Source: Microbispora rosea (GTDB lineage: Bacteria > Actinomycetota > Actinomycetes > Streptosporangiales > Streptosporangiaceae). Taken from it: DNA of 64,000 nt. The position numbers were made by a program, and so were the translations under genes. Location: contig NZ_FTNI01000002.1 of assembly GCF_900156315.1 (NCBI RefSeq), positions 1 through 64,000 of the forward strand, written 5' to 3'. Numbering within the stretch: position 1 is the first letter of the stretch; every line of letters starts with the position of its first letter. The notes under the pieces were generated by a model. It saw only the letters and a program-made list of their open reading frames with translations, was not told the DNA's origin and did no database searches. This document shows, one piece after another, positions 16,635-26,716 of the stretch.

Positions 16635-17033
16635 ATGACGATGACCGACCCGATCGCAGACATGCTGACGCGTCTGCGTAACGCGAACTCGGCCTATCAC
16701 GACACCGTGAGCATGCCTTACTCCAAGATCAAGGCACACATCGCGGAGATCCTCCAGCAGGAGGGCTACATCCAGGGCTGGAGCGTCGAGGACGCGAAGG
16801 TTGGCAAGAACCTCGTGATGGAGCTGAAGTTCGGCCCCAGCCGCGAGCGCGCCATCGCAGGCCTGCGCCGGGTGTCGAAGCCCGGTCTGCGGGTCTATGC
16901 AAAGAAGGACAACCTGCCCCGAGTTCTGGGCGGTCTGGGCGTCGCGATCATCTCGACGTCCGGCGGTCTGATGACGGACCGGCAGGCGAGCAAGCGTGGA
17001 GTGGGCGGGGAAGTCCTCGCCTACGTCTGGTAA
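16635..17033 (+). CDS. rpsH: 30S ribosomal protein S8
   Basis: S8 (132 residues) binds the central domain of 16S rRNA and in E. coli represses the spc operon. [14 protein letters not shown] opens the protein, and the C-terminal signature [26 protein letters not shown] is intact. A 111-bp gap precedes it. Confidence 0.99.
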   Translation: MTMTDPIADMLTRLRNANSAYHDTVSMPYSKIKAHIAEILQQEGYIQGWSVEDAKVGKNLVMELKFGPSRERAIAGLRRVSKPGLRVYAKKDNLPRVLGGLGVAIISTSGGLMTDRQASKRGVGGEVLAYVW

Positions 17034-17051
17034 CGAGGGGAGGCACTCAGC

Positions 17052-17594
17052 ATGTCGCGAATCGGACGGCTGCCCATCCCCGTACCGGCGGGTGTCGACA
17101 TCACGATCGACGGCCGGGAAGTCCAGGTCAAGGGGCCCAAGGGCACGCTCACTCACACGGTCGCCGAGCCCATCGAGGTCTCGCGCGGCGAGGACGGCAC
17201 CATCACCGTCACCCGCCCGAACGACGAGAACAAGGTTCGTGCGCTGCACGGGCTGTCCCGCACGCTCATCTCCAACATGGTGGCGGGTGTCACGCAGGGC
17301 TACACGAAGACGCTCGAGATCGTCGGCGTCGGTTACCGCGTCCAGGCCAAGGGCCCGACGGAGCTGGAGTTCTCGCTGGGCTTCAGCCACCCGGTGATCA
17401 TCAAGGCTCCCGAGGGCGTCAGCTTCCGCGTCGAGAGGCCGACCCTGTTCCACGTGGACGGCATCGACAAGCAGCGGGTCGGCGAGGTCGCCGCCAACAT
17501 CAGGAAGCTGCGCAAGCCGGACCCGTATAAGGGCAAGGGCGTGCGCTACCAGGGCGAGGTTGTCCGCCGCAAGGTCGGAAAGGCTGGTAAGTAG
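17052..17594 (+). CDS. rplF: 50S ribosomal protein L6
   Basis: L6 (180 residues) is near the factor-binding site. [15 protein letters not shown] and the C-terminal [14 protein letters not shown] motif are diagnostic. It sits 18 bp after rpsH and 2 bp before rplR. Confidence 0.99.
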   Translation: MSRIGRLPIPVPAGVDITIDGREVQVKGPKGTLTHTVAEPIEVSRGEDGTITVTRPNDENKVRALHGLSRTLISNMVAGVTQGYTKTLEIVGVGYRVQAKGPTELEFSLGFSHPVIIKAPEGVSFRVERPTLFHVDGIDKQRVGEVAANIRKLRKPDPYKGKGVRYQGEVVRRKVGKAGK

Positions 17595-17596
17595 GC

Positions 17597-17980
17597 ATGG
17601 CTGGAAAGACTGCGTTCGGCAAGCACACGGCCGCCCGCACGGTCTCCCGGGCTCGCCGGCACCACCGTGTCCGCAAGAACGTCTTCGGCACTGCCGAGCG
17701 TCCGCGCCTGGTCGTCAACCGGTCGACCCGTCACCTGTTCGTGCAGATCGTCGACGACACTCAGGGCCACACGCTGGTGAGCGCCTCCACCATGGAGGTC
17801 TCGCTGCGCGGTGCCGAGGGTGACAAGACCGAGAAGGCGAAGAAGGTCGGCGAGCTTCTCGCTCAGCGGGCCAAGACCGCCGGGATCACCGCTGTCGTGT
17901 TCGACCGCGGTGGCAACCGCTACGCGGGGCGCATCGCGGCTCTCGCGGACAGCGCCCGTGAAGGCGGGCTGGAGTTCTGA
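17597..17980 (+). CDS. rplR: 50S ribosomal protein L18
   Basis: L18 (127 residues) packs 5S rRNA onto the 50S subunit. The [20 protein letters not shown] core and the C-terminal [21 protein letters not shown] match the family. Confidence 0.99.
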   Translation: MAGKTAFGKHTAARTVSRARRHHRVRKNVFGTAERPRLVVNRSTRHLFVQIVDDTQGHTLVSASTMEVSLRGAEGDKTEKAKKVGELLAQRAKTAGITAVVFDRGGNRYAGRIAALADSAREGGLEF

Positions 17981-18044
17981 TGACTCCGGCCCATGGGTCG
18001 CGACTGACGGCCCATCCAAAGAGCAACGAGAAGAGGAACCACTG

Positions 18045-18677
18045 ATGGCTGCAGCTCCGCGTCGCGGTGCCGGCGGCGGTGGCGAGCGGCGTGACCGTCG
18101 TGATGACCGCCGCGGTGGCGCCGCAGACAAGGGCGTCTCGTACATCGAGCGCGTCGTAAAGATCAACCGAGTGGCCAAGGTCGTCCAGGGCGGTCGGCGC
18201 TTCAGCTTCACCGCGCTGGTCATCGTCGGCGACGGCAACGGTCTCGTCGGGGTCGGCTACGGCAAGGCCAAGGAGGTGCCCGCGGCGATCGCCAAGGGCG
18301 TCGAGGAGGCCAAGAAGCACTTCTTCAAGGTTCCGCGCATCCAGGGCACCATCCCGCACCCGGTGCAGGGCGAGGACGCCGCCGGCGTCGTCCTCCTGCG
18401 TCCGGCCTCGCCCGGTACGGGCGTCATCGCGGGTGGCCCGGTTCGCGCGGTCCTGGAGTGCGCCGGGATCCACGACGTGCTGTCCAAGTCGCTCGGCTCG
18501 GACAACCCGATCAACATCGTGCACGCCACCGTGGCCGCTTTGAAGGGCCTCAGCAGGCCCGAGGAGATCGCCGCCCGTCGTGGTCTGCCGATCGAGGACG
18601 TCGCTCCCAAGGCGATGCTGAAGGCTCGCGCGGAGGGCCTGGCCGAGGCTGCGGCGGCCGCGAAGGCGGTGAGCTAG
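18045..18677 (+). CDS. rpsE: 30S ribosomal protein S5
   Basis: S5 (210 residues) helps decoding accuracy and mRNA unwinding. The first 35 residues are a Gly/Arg/Asp-rich extension, then [19 protein letters not shown] starts the double-stranded-RNA-binding fold. The ATG follows AAGAGGAA. A longer frame from 17811 lies inside rplR and is rejected. Confidence 0.99.
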   Translation: MAAAPRRGAGGGGERRDRRDDRRGGAADKGVSYIERVVKINRVAKVVQGGRRFSFTALVIVGDGNGLVGVGYGKAKEVPAAIAKGVEEAKKHFFKVPRIQGTIPHPVQGEDAAGVVLLRPASPGTGVIAGGPVRAVLECAGIHDVLSKSLGSDNPINIVHATVAALKGLSRPEEIAARRGLPIEDVAPKAMLKARAEGLAEAAAAAKAVS

Positions 18678-18679
18678 TG

Positions 18680-18862
18680 ATGGCTCGTCTGAAGATCACC
18701 CAGACCCGGTCCAAGATCGGTGGCCAGCAGAACCAGCGTGAATCGCTGCGTTCGCTGGGTCTGAAGCGAATCGGCGACGTCGTCGTCAAGGAGGACCGCC
18801 CGGAGATCCGGGGCATGGTCGCCAAGGTGTCGCACCTCGTCGTGGTTGAGGAGGTCGACTAG
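18680..18862 (+). CDS. rpmD: 50S ribosomal protein L30
   Basis: L30 (60 residues) begins [15 protein letters not shown] and ends in the [11 protein letters not shown] strand. ATG at 18680 is preferred; a GTG one codon earlier overlaps the rpsE stop. It lies 2 bp before rplO. Confidence 0.98.
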   Translation: MARLKITQTRSKIGGQQNQRESLRSLGLKRIGDVVVKEDRPEIRGMVAKVSHLVVVEEVD

Positions 18863-18864
18863 TC

Positions 18865-19320
18865 ATGACCGAGAACGCTCCGCTCAAGATCCACGACCTC
18901 CGTCCGGCCCCCGGCTCCAACAAGGCCAAGACCCGCAAGGGCCGTGGCGAGGGCTCCAAGGGCAAGACGGCCGGCCGTGGCACCAAGGGCACCAGGGCCC
19001 GTACGGCTGTGATGCCGGGCTTCGAGGGTGGCCAGGTCCCGCTCCAGCGGCGGCTGCCGAAGCTGAAGGGCTTCTCCAACGCCCTGTTCAAGACGACCTA
19101 CCAGGTCGTCAACCTGGACAGGCTCGGGGAGCTGTTCCCCCAGGGCGGCGACGTCACGCTCGACGCCCTGGTGGCCAAGGGTGCGGTCCGTAAGAACCAG
19201 CCCGTCAAGGTGCTGGGCACCGGCGAGATCTCCGTGGCGCTGAACGTGCAGGCGCACGCCTTCTCCGCCAGTGCGAAGGAGAAGATCGCCGCGGCCGGTG
19301 GCTCGGTTTCCGAGCTGTAG
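18865..19320 (+). CDS. rplO: 50S ribosomal protein L15
   Basis: L15 (151 residues) is a late-assembly 50S protein. The [21 protein letters not shown] start and the [19 protein letters not shown] motif identify it. The following 181 bp carry a short open frame without support and no secure promoter; secY follows. Confidence 0.99.
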   Translation: MTENAPLKIHDLRPAPGSNKAKTRKGRGEGSKGKTAGRGTKGTRARTAVMPGFEGGQVPLQRRLPKLKGFSNALFKTTYQVVNLDRLGELFPQGGDVTLDALVAKGAVRKNQPVKVLGTGEISVALNVQAHAFSASAKEKIAAAGGSVSEL

Positions 19321-19501
19321 GCATGACGCTGCGCGAGGCGCGGAGGTTCGTTATGAGCCTCCGCGCCCGTAGTGCGTTAGAGTTCGCCTGGCACGGGGGT
19401 CCACCCGTGTCCGACCAAGCACTCTGGCAGGAAGACATGTCGATGGACGCCTTGCGGGCCATCGCCGACCGTTACCGCGTCACTGGCGCGCAGGAGGGAC
19501 C

Positions 19502-20809
19502 GTGCTGACCGCGATTACCCGGGCGTTCCGAACGCCTGACCTGCGCAAGAAGCTGCTTTTCACACTGGGCATCATCGTGCTGTTCCGGCTTGGCTCGGTG
19601 CTTCCCACCCCGGGCGTGAACGCCCGGAACGTGGCCCTGTGTCTTGAGCAGGCCCAGGCGGGAGACGCTGCCAACATCTACGGGATGGTGCAGCTCTTCA
19701 GCGGCGGCGCCCTGTTGAAACTTTCAGTGTTCGCGCTCGGCATCATGCCGTACATCACCGCGAGCATCATCCTGCAGCTGCTGACGGTGGTGATCCCGCG
19801 GCTCGAGGCCCTCAAGAAGGAGGGCCAGGCCGGTACGGCGAGGATTACGCAGTACACCCGTTACCTGACCATCGGGCTGGCGGTGCTGCAGTCCACCGCG
19901 TTCGTCGCGCTGGCCCGCAGCGGGCAGCTCTTCCAGAACTGTAACCAGGAGATCCTGCTCAGCCAGGACGTCTTCCCGCTGATCACCATGGTCATCACGA
20001 TGACCGCCGGCACCGCCGTGATCATGTGGCTGGGCGAGCTGGTGACCGACCGCGGCGTCGGCAACGGCATGTCGATCCTGATCTTCACCCAGGTCATCGC
20101 GGTGTTCCCGTCGGAGCTCGTGAACATCTTCCGGCAGAGCCCGTTCAAGTTCGTCGTCGTGATGGTCGTCGGCGTCGTGATGATCGGCGTCGTCGTGTTC
20201 ATCGAGCAGGCGCAGCGCCGGGTTCCTGTGCAGTACGCCAAGCGGATGGTCGGCCGTCGCATGTACGGCGGCACCTCGACCTACATCCCGCTCAAGGTGA
20301 ACCAGGCCGGCATCATCCCGGTCATCTTCGCCTCGTCGCTGCTCTACCTGCCGCAGCTTCTGGTCACGCTGTTCGGCAACAGCCAGAAGCCCAACGTGGT
20401 CGTCGAGTGGCTGGCCCAGAACATGATCAGGGGCGACCACCCCATCTACATGGCCACGTTCTTCCTGCTGATCGTCTTCTTCACGTACTTCTACGTGTCC
20501 ATCACTTTCAACCCCCCTGAAGTGGCTGACAACATGAAGAAGTACGGTGGGTTCATCCCGGGCATCCGTCCGGGCCGGCCGACCGCTGAGTACCTGAGCT
20601 ACGTGCTCAACAGGCTCACGGCCGCGGGCGCTCCGTATCTGGGTGTGATCTCGCTCATCCCGATCATCGCGCTGGCGGTGGCCGGTGCGAGCCAGAACTT
20701 CCCGTTCGGAGGGACCAGCATTCTGATCATGGTTGGTGTTGGTCTGGACACGGTCAAGCAGATCGAGAGCCAGCTTCAGCAGCGCAACTACGAGGGCTTC
20801 CTGAGATAG
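19502..20809 (+). CDS. secY: Preprotein translocase subunit SecY
   Basis: SecY (435 residues) is the channel of the Sec translocon in the plasma membrane. Ten hydrophobic segments can be followed, with the plug region after TM1 and the cytoplasmic loop [20 protein letters not shown] before TM6. The GTG start gives [17 protein letters not shown] and follows GGAGGGA. The stop overlaps the adk start (TAGTG), so both are coupled. Confidence 0.99.
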   Translation: MLTAITRAFRTPDLRKKLLFTLGIIVLFRLGSVLPTPGVNARNVALCLEQAQAGDAANIYGMVQLFSGGALLKLSVFALGIMPYITASIILQLLTVVIPRLEALKKEGQAGTARITQYTRYLTIGLAVLQSTAFVALARSGQLFQNCNQEILLSQDVFPLITMVITMTAGTAVIMWLGELVTDRGVGNGMSILIFTQVIAVFPSELVNIFRQSPFKFVVVMVVGVVMIGVVVFIEQAQRRVPVQYAKRMVGRRMYGGTSTYIPLKVNQAGIIPVIFASSLLYLPQLLVTLFGNSQKPNVVVEWLAQNMIRGDHPIYMATFFLLIVFFTYFYVSITFNPPEVADNMKKYGGFIPGIRPGRPTAEYLSYVLNRLTAAGAPYLGVISLIPIIALAVAGASQNFPFGGTSILIMVGVGLDTVKQIESQLQQRNYEGFLR

Positions 20810-21462
20810 TGCGCGTCGTCCTGGTTGGGCCCCCCGGAGCGGGTAAGGGGACGCAGGCCCAGTTCATCGCTTCGCACCTGTCGATCCCGAAAATCTCGAC
20901 AGGCGACATCTTCCGTGCCAACGTCTCGGGCGGCACGGAGCTCGGCAAGCTCGCCAAGGAGTACATGGACCGCGGTGACCTCGTCCCCGACGAGGTGACC
21001 GTGGCCATGGTCCGCGACCGGCTGGCGGAGGACGACGCGCAGGAGGGCTTCCTCCTGGACGGCTTCCCCCGCAACGTGCCCCAGGCCGAGGTCCTCAAGA
21101 AGATGCTGGCCGAGTTCGGCACGGCGCTCGACGTTGTCCTCAACCTGGTCGTCGAGGACGACGAGGTCGTCCGGCGGCTGGCGGGCCGTCGTACGTGCCG
21201 TTCCTGCGGCAAGGTGTGGCATGTCGTGTTCGACCCGCCCGCCGTGGAGGGTGTCTGCGACGCCTGCGGCGGGGAGCTCTTCCAGCGGGACGACGATCGT
21301 GAGGAGACCATCAGGCGGCGCCTGGAGGTCTACCAGGAGCAGACGGCGCCGCTGATCTCGTTCTACGCCGACGAGGGGATTCTGCAGGGGGTCGACGCGA
21401 CCGGGCCGGTCGAGGAGATCACTCAGCGGGCGATGTCGGCGCTGCGGCGGTTCGCCGACTGA
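20809..21462 (+). CDS. adk: Adenylate kinase, zinc-lid type
   Basis: Adenylate kinase (217 residues) interconverts ATP plus AMP and 2 ADP. The P-loop [10 protein letters not shown] and the LLDGFPR motif are present. It is a long form whose lid has four cysteines (C130, C133, C150, C153) placed to bind zinc structurally. It sits with secY and map as in most Gram-positive genomes. Confidence 0.99.
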   Translation: MRVVLVGPPGAGKGTQAQFIASHLSIPKISTGDIFRANVSGGTELGKLAKEYMDRGDLVPDEVTVAMVRDRLAEDDAQEGFLLDGFPRNVPQAEVLKKMLAEFGTALDVVLNLVVEDDEVVRRLAGRRTCRSCGKVWHVVFDPPAVEGVCDACGGELFQRDDDREETIRRRLEVYQEQTAPLISFYADEGILQGVDATGPVEEITQRAMSALRRFAD

Positions 21463-21479
21463 TTCATTACCGCAGCCGG

Positions 21480-21510
21480 GAACGCCACTCCAGTGCATGG
21501 GGTGGCGTTC
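21480..21510 (+). terminator. Stem-loop between adk and map
   Basis: A 12-bp stem with one G-U pair (GAACGCCACTCC 21480-21491 with 21499-21510) and a 7-base loop lie 17 bp after adk, followed by AGGCTTATAT. It may terminate or attenuate the spc transcript before map. Confidence 0.55.
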
Positions 21511-21548
21511 AGGCTTATATGGGACAATTTCGAGAGGGGGTGCGACAC

Positions 21549-22379
21549 GTGTTCAAGAAGAACCGGCACGGAATCCAGATCAAAGGCGCCGAGCAACTGG
21601 AGAAGATGCGTGCGGCCGGCCTGGTCGTGGCCCGGACGCTGGAGCTGCTCCGGACGTCGGTCCGGCCCGGGATGACGCCGCTCGACCTCGACGCCATCGC
21701 CGAGGAGGCCATCAGGGGCGAGGGTGCGATCCCGTCCTTCAAGGGCTACCAGGGCTTCCCCGCCACGATCTGCGCTTCCGTGAACGACGAGGTCGTGCAC
21801 GGCATCCCCACCGACCGTCGCCCGTTCCGCGAGGGCGACATCATCTCGATCGACTGCGGCGCGATCCTCGACGGGTGGCACGGCGACTCGGCGATCACCG
21901 TCGGGATCGGCGAGGTCGACCCCGCGCTGACCGAGCTCATGCGGGTGACCGAGGAGGCCATGTGGCGCGGCATCGCCGCCCTGCGGGTCGGGGGGCACCT
22001 GTCCGACATCGGCCACCAGATCGAGCAGTACGTGCGCTCTCAGGGCCGCTACGGCATCCCTCAGGAGTACGGCGGCCACGGCATCGGCACCGAGATGCAC
22101 ATGGACCCCTGGGTGGCCAACCACGGCAGGCCGGGGCGCGGCCCCCGCTTCGAGGCCGGCATGTGCTTCGCGATCGAGCCGATGGTGAACCTCGGCACCG
22201 ACCGCACCAAGGTGCTGGCCGACGACTGGACGGTCGTGACGCTCGACGGCCGCGCCTCGGCCCACTTCGAGCACAGCGTCGCGGTGACGGAGAACGGCCC
22301 CCTGGTCCTCACGGCGCTCGACGGCGGAGCCTCCCGCTTCCCCGGCGTCGCCGTGGACGCGGGTGAGAGCGCCTCCTGA
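21549..22379 (+). CDS. map: Methionine aminopeptidase, type I
   Basis: This enzyme removes the initiator methionine from nascent proteins. The five metal ligands of the family appear in order: Asp in SIDCGA, Asp in HGDSAI, His in HGIGTEMH, Glu in AIEPM and Glu in AHFEHS. I chose GTG at 21549 (276 residues, MFKKNRHGIQIKG) because GAGAGGGGG lies about 8 nt upstream. An ATG at 21519 would add 10 residues but has no ribosome site and falls just after the hairpin. Confidence 0.95.
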   Translation: MFKKNRHGIQIKGAEQLEKMRAAGLVVARTLELLRTSVRPGMTPLDLDAIAEEAIRGEGAIPSFKGYQGFPATICASVNDEVVHGIPTDRRPFREGDIISIDCGAILDGWHGDSAITVGIGEVDPALTELMRVTEEAMWRGIAALRVGGHLSDIGHQIEQYVRSQGRYGIPQEYGGHGIGTEMHMDPWVANHGRPGRGPRFEAGMCFAIEPMVNLGTDRTKVLADDWTVVTLDGRASAHFEHSVAVTENGPLVLTALDGGASRFPGVAVDAGESAS

Positions 22380-22446
22380 ACCGGCGCCCGTTCCGGCGGC
22401 GCGTGAACGATAATGGTCGTATCGCTCGAAAGACCAGGAGATGGTG

Positions 22447-22893
22447 ATGGCGGCAGCGCCGGAGATGCGGGCCTCCGACGGCGACCGTGACCGGGTCGCC
22501 GCGGCACTGCGCGAGCACGTGGCCGAGGGCAGGCTCACCATCGACGAGTTCAACGAGCGGCTGGAGCAGGTCTACCAGAGCCGTACGTACGGGGAACTGG
22601 CCAGGCTCACCTACGATCTGCCGGAGATCGACCTGCACCGGCTGCCCGCCGCGACCGAGTCCGTGCAACGACCCCATCCCGCCCGGCCTGACGACAAGGC
22701 GCGCAGCCTGAAGGGCGCGTGGAGCGCTTGGGCGACCGCCAGCGGCGTGAGCTGGATGATCTGGCTCGTCACCACCGTCGCTTCAGGCCATTTCATCCCT
22801 CCGTGGCCGATGTGGGTCATGGGCCCCTGGGGCGTCATCCTCCTCATCAACACGATCGCCAGTGCGGGCGGGCGATCCCGGGGCGGCGCCTGA
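22447..22893 (+). CDS. DUF1707 domain membrane protein
   Basis: This is a 148-residue protein of unknown function. Residues about 5-60 form the DUF1707 domain (RASDGDRDRVAAALREHVAEGRL, EFNERLEQVYQSRTYGEL), common as a small N-terminal module in actinobacteria. Two hydrophobic segments follow at about 98-114 and 121-140. AGGAG at 22436-22440 sits 6 nt before the ATG at 22447, which decides the start over ATG 22441. It is an insertion between map and infA, probably with its own promoter (GATAAT at about 22408). Confidence 0.85.
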   Translation: MAAAPEMRASDGDRDRVAAALREHVAEGRLTIDEFNERLEQVYQSRTYGELARLTYDLPEIDLHRLPAATESVQRPHPARPDDKARSLKGAWSAWATASGVSWMIWLVTTVASGHFIPPWPMWVMGPWGVILLINTIASAGGRSRGGA

Positions 22894-23314
22894 GCTTTCT
22901 TTGCGGGCGGACCGCAGTCGCGGGAGCCTCGGGCGGGTAGATGTCCGGTGTCGCGACGTGCGGCCCGCTCGGGCCGTGCCCCCCGCGGTGCTCAGTCCGC
23001 ACCCACCCGCCCCGGCATTTCGGCGGTGCCGGGCGGGGGGTGCGGCGGCTTCCCCCCGGTAGCCGGCACGAGGAACGGCCGGGCGCCGCATTCGCCTAAT
23101 ACCCCCTCGGGGGGTACCCTGTGATCTGGTTGTGTCGGGACCCCTGCCGTCGTTTCGCAATTCGGCCCGGGTTGTCGTACACTCCTTTGTCGGTTCACTA
23201 TGACCTTTGCGCCTAGGCGGCCTTGCTGGTCGCCGCTCTCTGGAAGCGCCCGAAGGTCGCGGCTGCTTAGTGTTCCGAAGCCTCTGACGATCCGATCTGT
23301 GAAACGCGAGGGCC
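22894..23314 (+). other. Gene-free region upstream of infA
   Basis: These 421 bp hold no gene I can support. They contain a C-run/G-run palindrome (23100-23116) and a possible -10 TACACT at 23178-23183 with a weak -35-like TTCGCA 18 bp upstream. This may be the infA promoter, giving a leader of roughly 125 nt. Open frames on the minus strand across it are GC artefacts. Confidence 0.5.
23100..23116. promoter_or_regulatory. Palindrome resembling a CsoR-type metal operator
   Basis: TACCCCC, a 3-base centre and GGGGGTA form a perfect 7-bp inverted repeat, preceded by TAA. The shape (AT flank, C-run, G-run, AT flank) resembles copper-sensing CsoR family operators. No metal-handling gene is next to it, so the resemblance may be chance. 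Confidence 0.3.
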
Positions 23315-23536
23315 ATGGCCAAGAAAGACGGCGCCATCGAGATTGAGGGCACTGTTATTGAGTCGCTCCCGAACGCCATGTTCCGGGTGCAACTCGACAA
23401 CGGTCACAAGGTCCTGGCCCACATCAGTGGGCGGATGCGGATGCACTACATCAGGATCCTGCCCGACGACCGGGTGGTCGTGGAGTTGAGCCCCTACGAC
23501 CTGAGTCGCGGACGGATCGTCTACCGGTACAAGTAG
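23315..23536 (+). CDS. infA: Translation initiation factor IF-1
   Basis: IF-1 (73 residues) is an S1-type OB fold that blocks the ribosomal A site during initiation. [21 protein letters not shown] and the C-terminal [15 protein letters not shown] are near-universal actinobacterial sequence. It is followed by rpmJ after 46 bp. Confidence 0.99.
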   Translation: MAKKDGAIEIEGTVIESLPNAMFRVQLDNGHKVLAHISGRMRMHYIRILPDDRVVVELSPYDLSRGRIVYRYK

Positions 23537-23582
23537 CCCCCCCGCCAGCGGGGACGGGCCGTATGCGGAACGAATAAGGACT

Positions 23583-23696
23583 ATGAAGGTCAAGCCGAGC
23601 GTCAAGAAGATCTGCGACAAGTGCAAGGTGATTCGCCGGCACGGTCGCGTCATGGTGATCTGCGACAACCTGCGCCACAAGCAGCGCCAGGGCTGA
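23583..23696 (+). CDS. rpmJ: 50S ribosomal protein L36, zinc form
   Basis: This is a 37-residue protein, [19 protein letters not shown] onward, ending HKQRQG. C11, C14, C27 and H32 form the zinc site of the C-plus type. It lies in its conserved place between infA and rpsM. The following 231 bp to rpsM are GC-rich with no clear signal. Confidence 0.97.
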   Translation: MKVKPSVKKICDKCKVIRRHGRVMVICDNLRHKQRQG

Positions 23697-23927
23697 GCCC
23701 AGCTCTCAGTACGTCGCCACCAGGCCCCTGCTGAGTCCGCCCCTGTGGCGGGCTCGACCGCGTGCGGGCCGGAACAACGAAATCGCGCCACACACCCGCG
23801 CAGGCGGCCTCCGCGAGGAGTCCGTACCACGCGGGAGACCCCCGGTCGGAGGCCGGGGCCCTCGCCCGGGCATGGGAGGGGAAGTGTGGCGCCAGACCTC
23901 CGCCACACTGAAGGAGAATGCCCGACC

Positions 23928-24308
23928 ATGGCCCGCCTGGTTGGCGTCGACCTCCCCCGCGACAAGCGGCTGGAGATCGCTCTCACCTACATTTTCGGAA
24001 TCGGCCGCACCCGCGCCAAGGAGATCCTTGACGCGACCGGCATCAGCCCCGACCTGCGCGTCCACCAGCTCACGGACGCCGAGCTCGTCCCGATGCGTGA
24101 CTACATCGAGGCGAACTACAAGATCGAGGGTGACCTCCGCCGCGAGGTTCAGGCCGACATCCGTCGCAAGATCGAGATCGGCTGCTACCAGGGCATCCGG
24201 CACCGCAAGGGGCTGCCTGTCCACGGTCAGCGGACGCAGACGAACGCGCGCACCCGTAAGGGTAAGAAGAAGACCGTCGCCGGCAAGAAGAAGCCGGGCA
24301 AGAAGTAG
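23928..24308 (+). CDS. rpsM: 30S ribosomal protein S13
   Basis: S13 (126 residues) bridges the subunits and touches P-site t[24 protein letters not shown], the [10 protein letters not shown] helix-hairpin-helix and the [18 protein letters not shown] tail are diagnostic. AAGGAG lies upstream. A longer frame from 23745 is rejected. Confidence 0.99.
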   Translation: MARLVGVDLPRDKRLEIALTYIFGIGRTRAKEILDATGISPDLRVHQLTDAELVPMRDYIEANYKIEGDLRREVQADIRRKIEIGCYQGIRHRKGLPVHGQRTQTNARTRKGKKKTVAGKKKPGKK

Positions 24309-24344
24309 TCCTTAGCAGCCACATTTCCAGGAGTTAGCGCTTCA

Positions 24345-24749
24345 ATGCCGCCGAAGAGCCGCCAGGGCGCACCGAAGAAGGTGCGCCGCAAGGAAAAGAA
24401 GAACGTCGCTCACGGGCACGCCCACATCAAGAGCACGTTCAACAACACGATCGTTTCGATCACCGACCCGAACGGGAACGTGATCTCCTGGGCCAGCGCC
24501 GGCCACGTCGGGTTCAAGGGCTCCCGTAAGTCCACCCCGTTCGCCGCGCAGATGGCTGCCGAGAACGCCGCCCGCCGCGCCATGGAGCACGGCATGCGCA
24601 AGGTCGACGTCTTCGTCAAGGGTCCCGGCTCCGGCCGTGAGACCGCGATCCGTTCGCTGCAGGCGACCGGCCTCGAGGTCGGGTCCATCCAGGACGTGAC
24701 CCCGGTCCCGCACAACGGCTGCCGTCCGCCCAAGCGCCGTCGCGTCTGA
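24345..24749 (+). CDS. rpsK: 30S ribosomal protein S11
   Basis: S11 (134 residues) lines the E-site cleft. [19 protein letters not shown] and the C-terminal [15 protein letters not shown] are conserved. It is co-transcribed with rpsM and rpsD. Confidence 0.99.
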   Translation: MPPKSRQGAPKKVRRKEKKNVAHGHAHIKSTFNNTIVSITDPNGNVISWASAGHVGFKGSRKSTPFAAQMAAENAARRAMEHGMRKVDVFVKGPGSGRETAIRSLQATGLEVGSIQDVTPVPHNGCRPPKRRRV

Positions 24750-24769
24750 GCTCAGGAGAGTAGAGAGAA

Positions 24770-25396
24770 ATGGCTCGTTACACGGGTCCGGACTGCAAGC
24801 TCTGCCGCCGTGAGAAGACCAAGCTCTTCCTCAAGGGCAAGAAGTGCGAGTCCGCCAAGTGCCCCATCGAGATCCGCCCGTACCCGCCGGGTGAGCACGG
24901 CCGCGGCCGTCCGAAGGAGTCGGAGTACCAGCTCCAGCTCCGTGAGAAGCAGAAGACCCGCCGCATCTACGGCGTCCTCGAGAAGCAGTTCCACAACTAC
25001 TACGAGGAAGCCAACCGCAAGGCGGGCAAGACGGGTGAGAACCTCCTCCAGATCCTGGAGAGCCGTCTCGACAACGTGGTCTACCGCGCCGGCTTCGCCG
25101 AGTCGCGTGACGCGGCCCGCCAGCAGGTGCGCCACGGCCACTTCCTCGTGAACGGCAAGAAGGTCGACATCCCGTCGTACCGCGTGCGCGAGCACGACAT
25201 CATCGAGGTCCGCGAGAAGTCGCGCAACCTCCTTCCGTACGAGGTGGCCCGCGCGACCGCCGGCGACAAGACCGTTCCGGCCTGGCTGGGCGTCTCCGCC
25301 GACAACATGCGCATCCTCGTGCACCAGCTCCCGGTCCGCCAGCAGATCGACACGCTGGTCCAGGAGCAGCTGATCGTCGAGCTCTACTCCAAGTAG
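24770..25396 (+). CDS. rpsD: 30S ribosomal protein S4, zinc form
   Basis: S4 (208 residues) initiates 30S assembly. C9, C12, C26 and C31 form the N-terminal zinc site, so this is the zinc-containing version. The S4 RNA-binding domain is [28 protein letters not shown]. The ribosome site is AGGAGAG. Confidence 0.99.
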   Translation: MARYTGPDCKLCRREKTKLFLKGKKCESAKCPIEIRPYPPGEHGRGRPKESEYQLQLREKQKTRRIYGVLEKQFHNYYEEANRKAGKTGENLLQILESRLDNVVYRAGFAESRDAARQQVRHGHFLVNGKKVDIPSYRVREHDIIEVREKSRNLLPYEVARATAGDKTVPAWLGVSADNMRILVHQLPVRQQIDTLVQEQLIVELYSK

Positions 25397-25418
25397 TAGG
25401 GCCCCGGCATTTAATGAC

Positions 25419-25451
25419 GCCGTACGGCCGGTACACTCCCGGCCGTACGGC
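25419..25451 (+). terminator. Strong hairpin between rpsD and rpoA
   Basis: A perfect 13-bp stem (GCCGTACGGCCGG 25419-25431 with 25439-25451) has a 7-base loop TACACTC. No T-run follows. Since rpoA must still be expressed, it is probably an attenuator or processing site, or the mark of a separate rpoA transcript start downstream. Confidence 0.6.
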
Positions 25452-25551
25452 ATCATGGTTGTAGGCGAGCGGCGTCAAATAGCGGGCGTCGCCGTAACCT
25501 AGGGACCTCTCGTCCATCGTGACGGGGGCGTCCCGGATCCAGGAGATCCTG

Positions 25552-26568
25552 ATGCTCATCGCACAGCGCCCGAGCCTCCAGGAGGAGTCGCTCGAGGAGC
25601 ACCGGTCCCGGTTCATCATCGAGCCGCTCGAGCCGGGCTTCGGCTACACCATCGGCAACTCGCTGCGGCGCACGCTGCTGTCCTCCATCCCGGGGGCGGC
25701 GGTCACCAGCATCCGCATCGAGGGCGTGCTCCACGAGTTCTCGACCGTGCCCGGGGTCAAGGAAGACGTCACCGACATCATCCTGAACCTCAAGTCGCTG
25801 GTCGTCTCGTCCGAGCACGACGAGCCCGTGGTGATGTACCTGCGCAAGCAGGGCCCGGGTGAGGTCACCGCCGCCGACATCGCGCCTCCGGCCGGCGTCG
25901 AGGTGCACAACCCCGACCTGCACATCGCCACGCTTAACGGCAAGGCGAAGCTGGAGATGGAGCTGACCGTCGAGCGCGGCCGCGGCTACGTCTCCGCCGC
26001 CCAGAACAAGCAGCCTGGCCAGGAGATCGGCCGGATTCCGATCGACTCGATCTACTCTCCGGTCCTCAAGGTCACCTACAAGGTCGAGGCCACCCGTGTC
26101 GAGCAGCGCACGGACTTCGACCGCCTGATCCTCGACGTCGAGACCAAGCCGTCCATGAAGCCCCGCGACGCGGTGGCCTCGGCCGGCAAGACCCTGGTCG
26201 AGCTGTTCGGCCTGGCCCGTGAGCTCAACGTCGAGGCCGAGGGCATCGACATCGGCCCGTCGCCGACGGACGCGGCTCTCGCGGCCGACCTGGCGCTGCC
26301 GATCGAGGAGCTCAACCTCACCGTCCGTTCGTACAACTGCCTCAAGCGCGAGGGCATCCACACCGTGGGTGAGCTCGTCGCCCGCAGCGAGCAGGACCTG
26401 CTGGACATCCGCAACTTCGGCGCCAAGTCGATCGAAGAGGTCAAGCAGAAGCTGCACGAGATGGGTCTGGCTCTCAAGGACTCCCCGCCCGGGTTCGACC
26501 CCTCCGCCGTCGCCGGCGGCGGGTACGACGACGAGGACGGCGGGTTCATCGAGACCGAGCAGTACTGA
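25552..26568 (+). CDS. rpoA: RNA polymerase alpha subunit
   Basis: Alpha (338 residues) dimerises to nucleate RNA polymerase; its C-terminal domain binds UP elements and activators. The N-terminal domain ([26 protein letters not shown]) and the C-terminal domain ([37 protein letters not shown]) are complete. It ends in an acidic Gly/Asp tail. I start at ATG 25552 (MLIAQRPSL) because AGGAG lies 6 nt upstream and this start is conserved; a GTG at 25519 is an alternative. Confidence 0.99.
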   Translation: MLIAQRPSLQEESLEEHRSRFIIEPLEPGFGYTIGNSLRRTLLSSIPGAAVTSIRIEGVLHEFSTVPGVKEDVTDIILNLKSLVVSSEHDEPVVMYLRKQGPGEVTAADIAPPAGVEVHNPDLHIATLNGKAKLEMELTVERGRGYVSAAQNKQPGQEIGRIPIDSIYSPVLKVTYKVEATRVEQRTDFDRLILDVETKPSMKPRDAVASAGKTLVELFGLARELNVEAEGIDIGPSPTDAALAADLALPIEELNLTVRSYNCLKREGIHTVGELVARSEQDLLDIRNFGAKSIEEVKQKLHEMGLALKDSPPGFDPSAVAGGGYDDEDGGFIETEQY

Positions 26569-26716
26569 TCGCCCGTCTCCGAGCAGCGGCACCACCGTCT
26601 CGTGCCGCCCGTCCAGGGCGGCATGAGGCGGCGATGACAAGTCACGACCGGTACGCCGGTCGGCCCGACCCCGGTACCTGACACGGCCGGAGCGGGTTAT
26701 CCATGAGGAGCATGAA

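Noticed and set aside
19323-19508. 61-residue frame between rplO and secY
   Set aside because: No ribosome site, no recognisable features, and it overlaps the secY start.
22783-23400. 205-residue minus-strand frame upstream of infA
   Set aside because: Overlaps the DUF1707 gene and infA in antisense; Arg/Pro/Ser-rich artefact.
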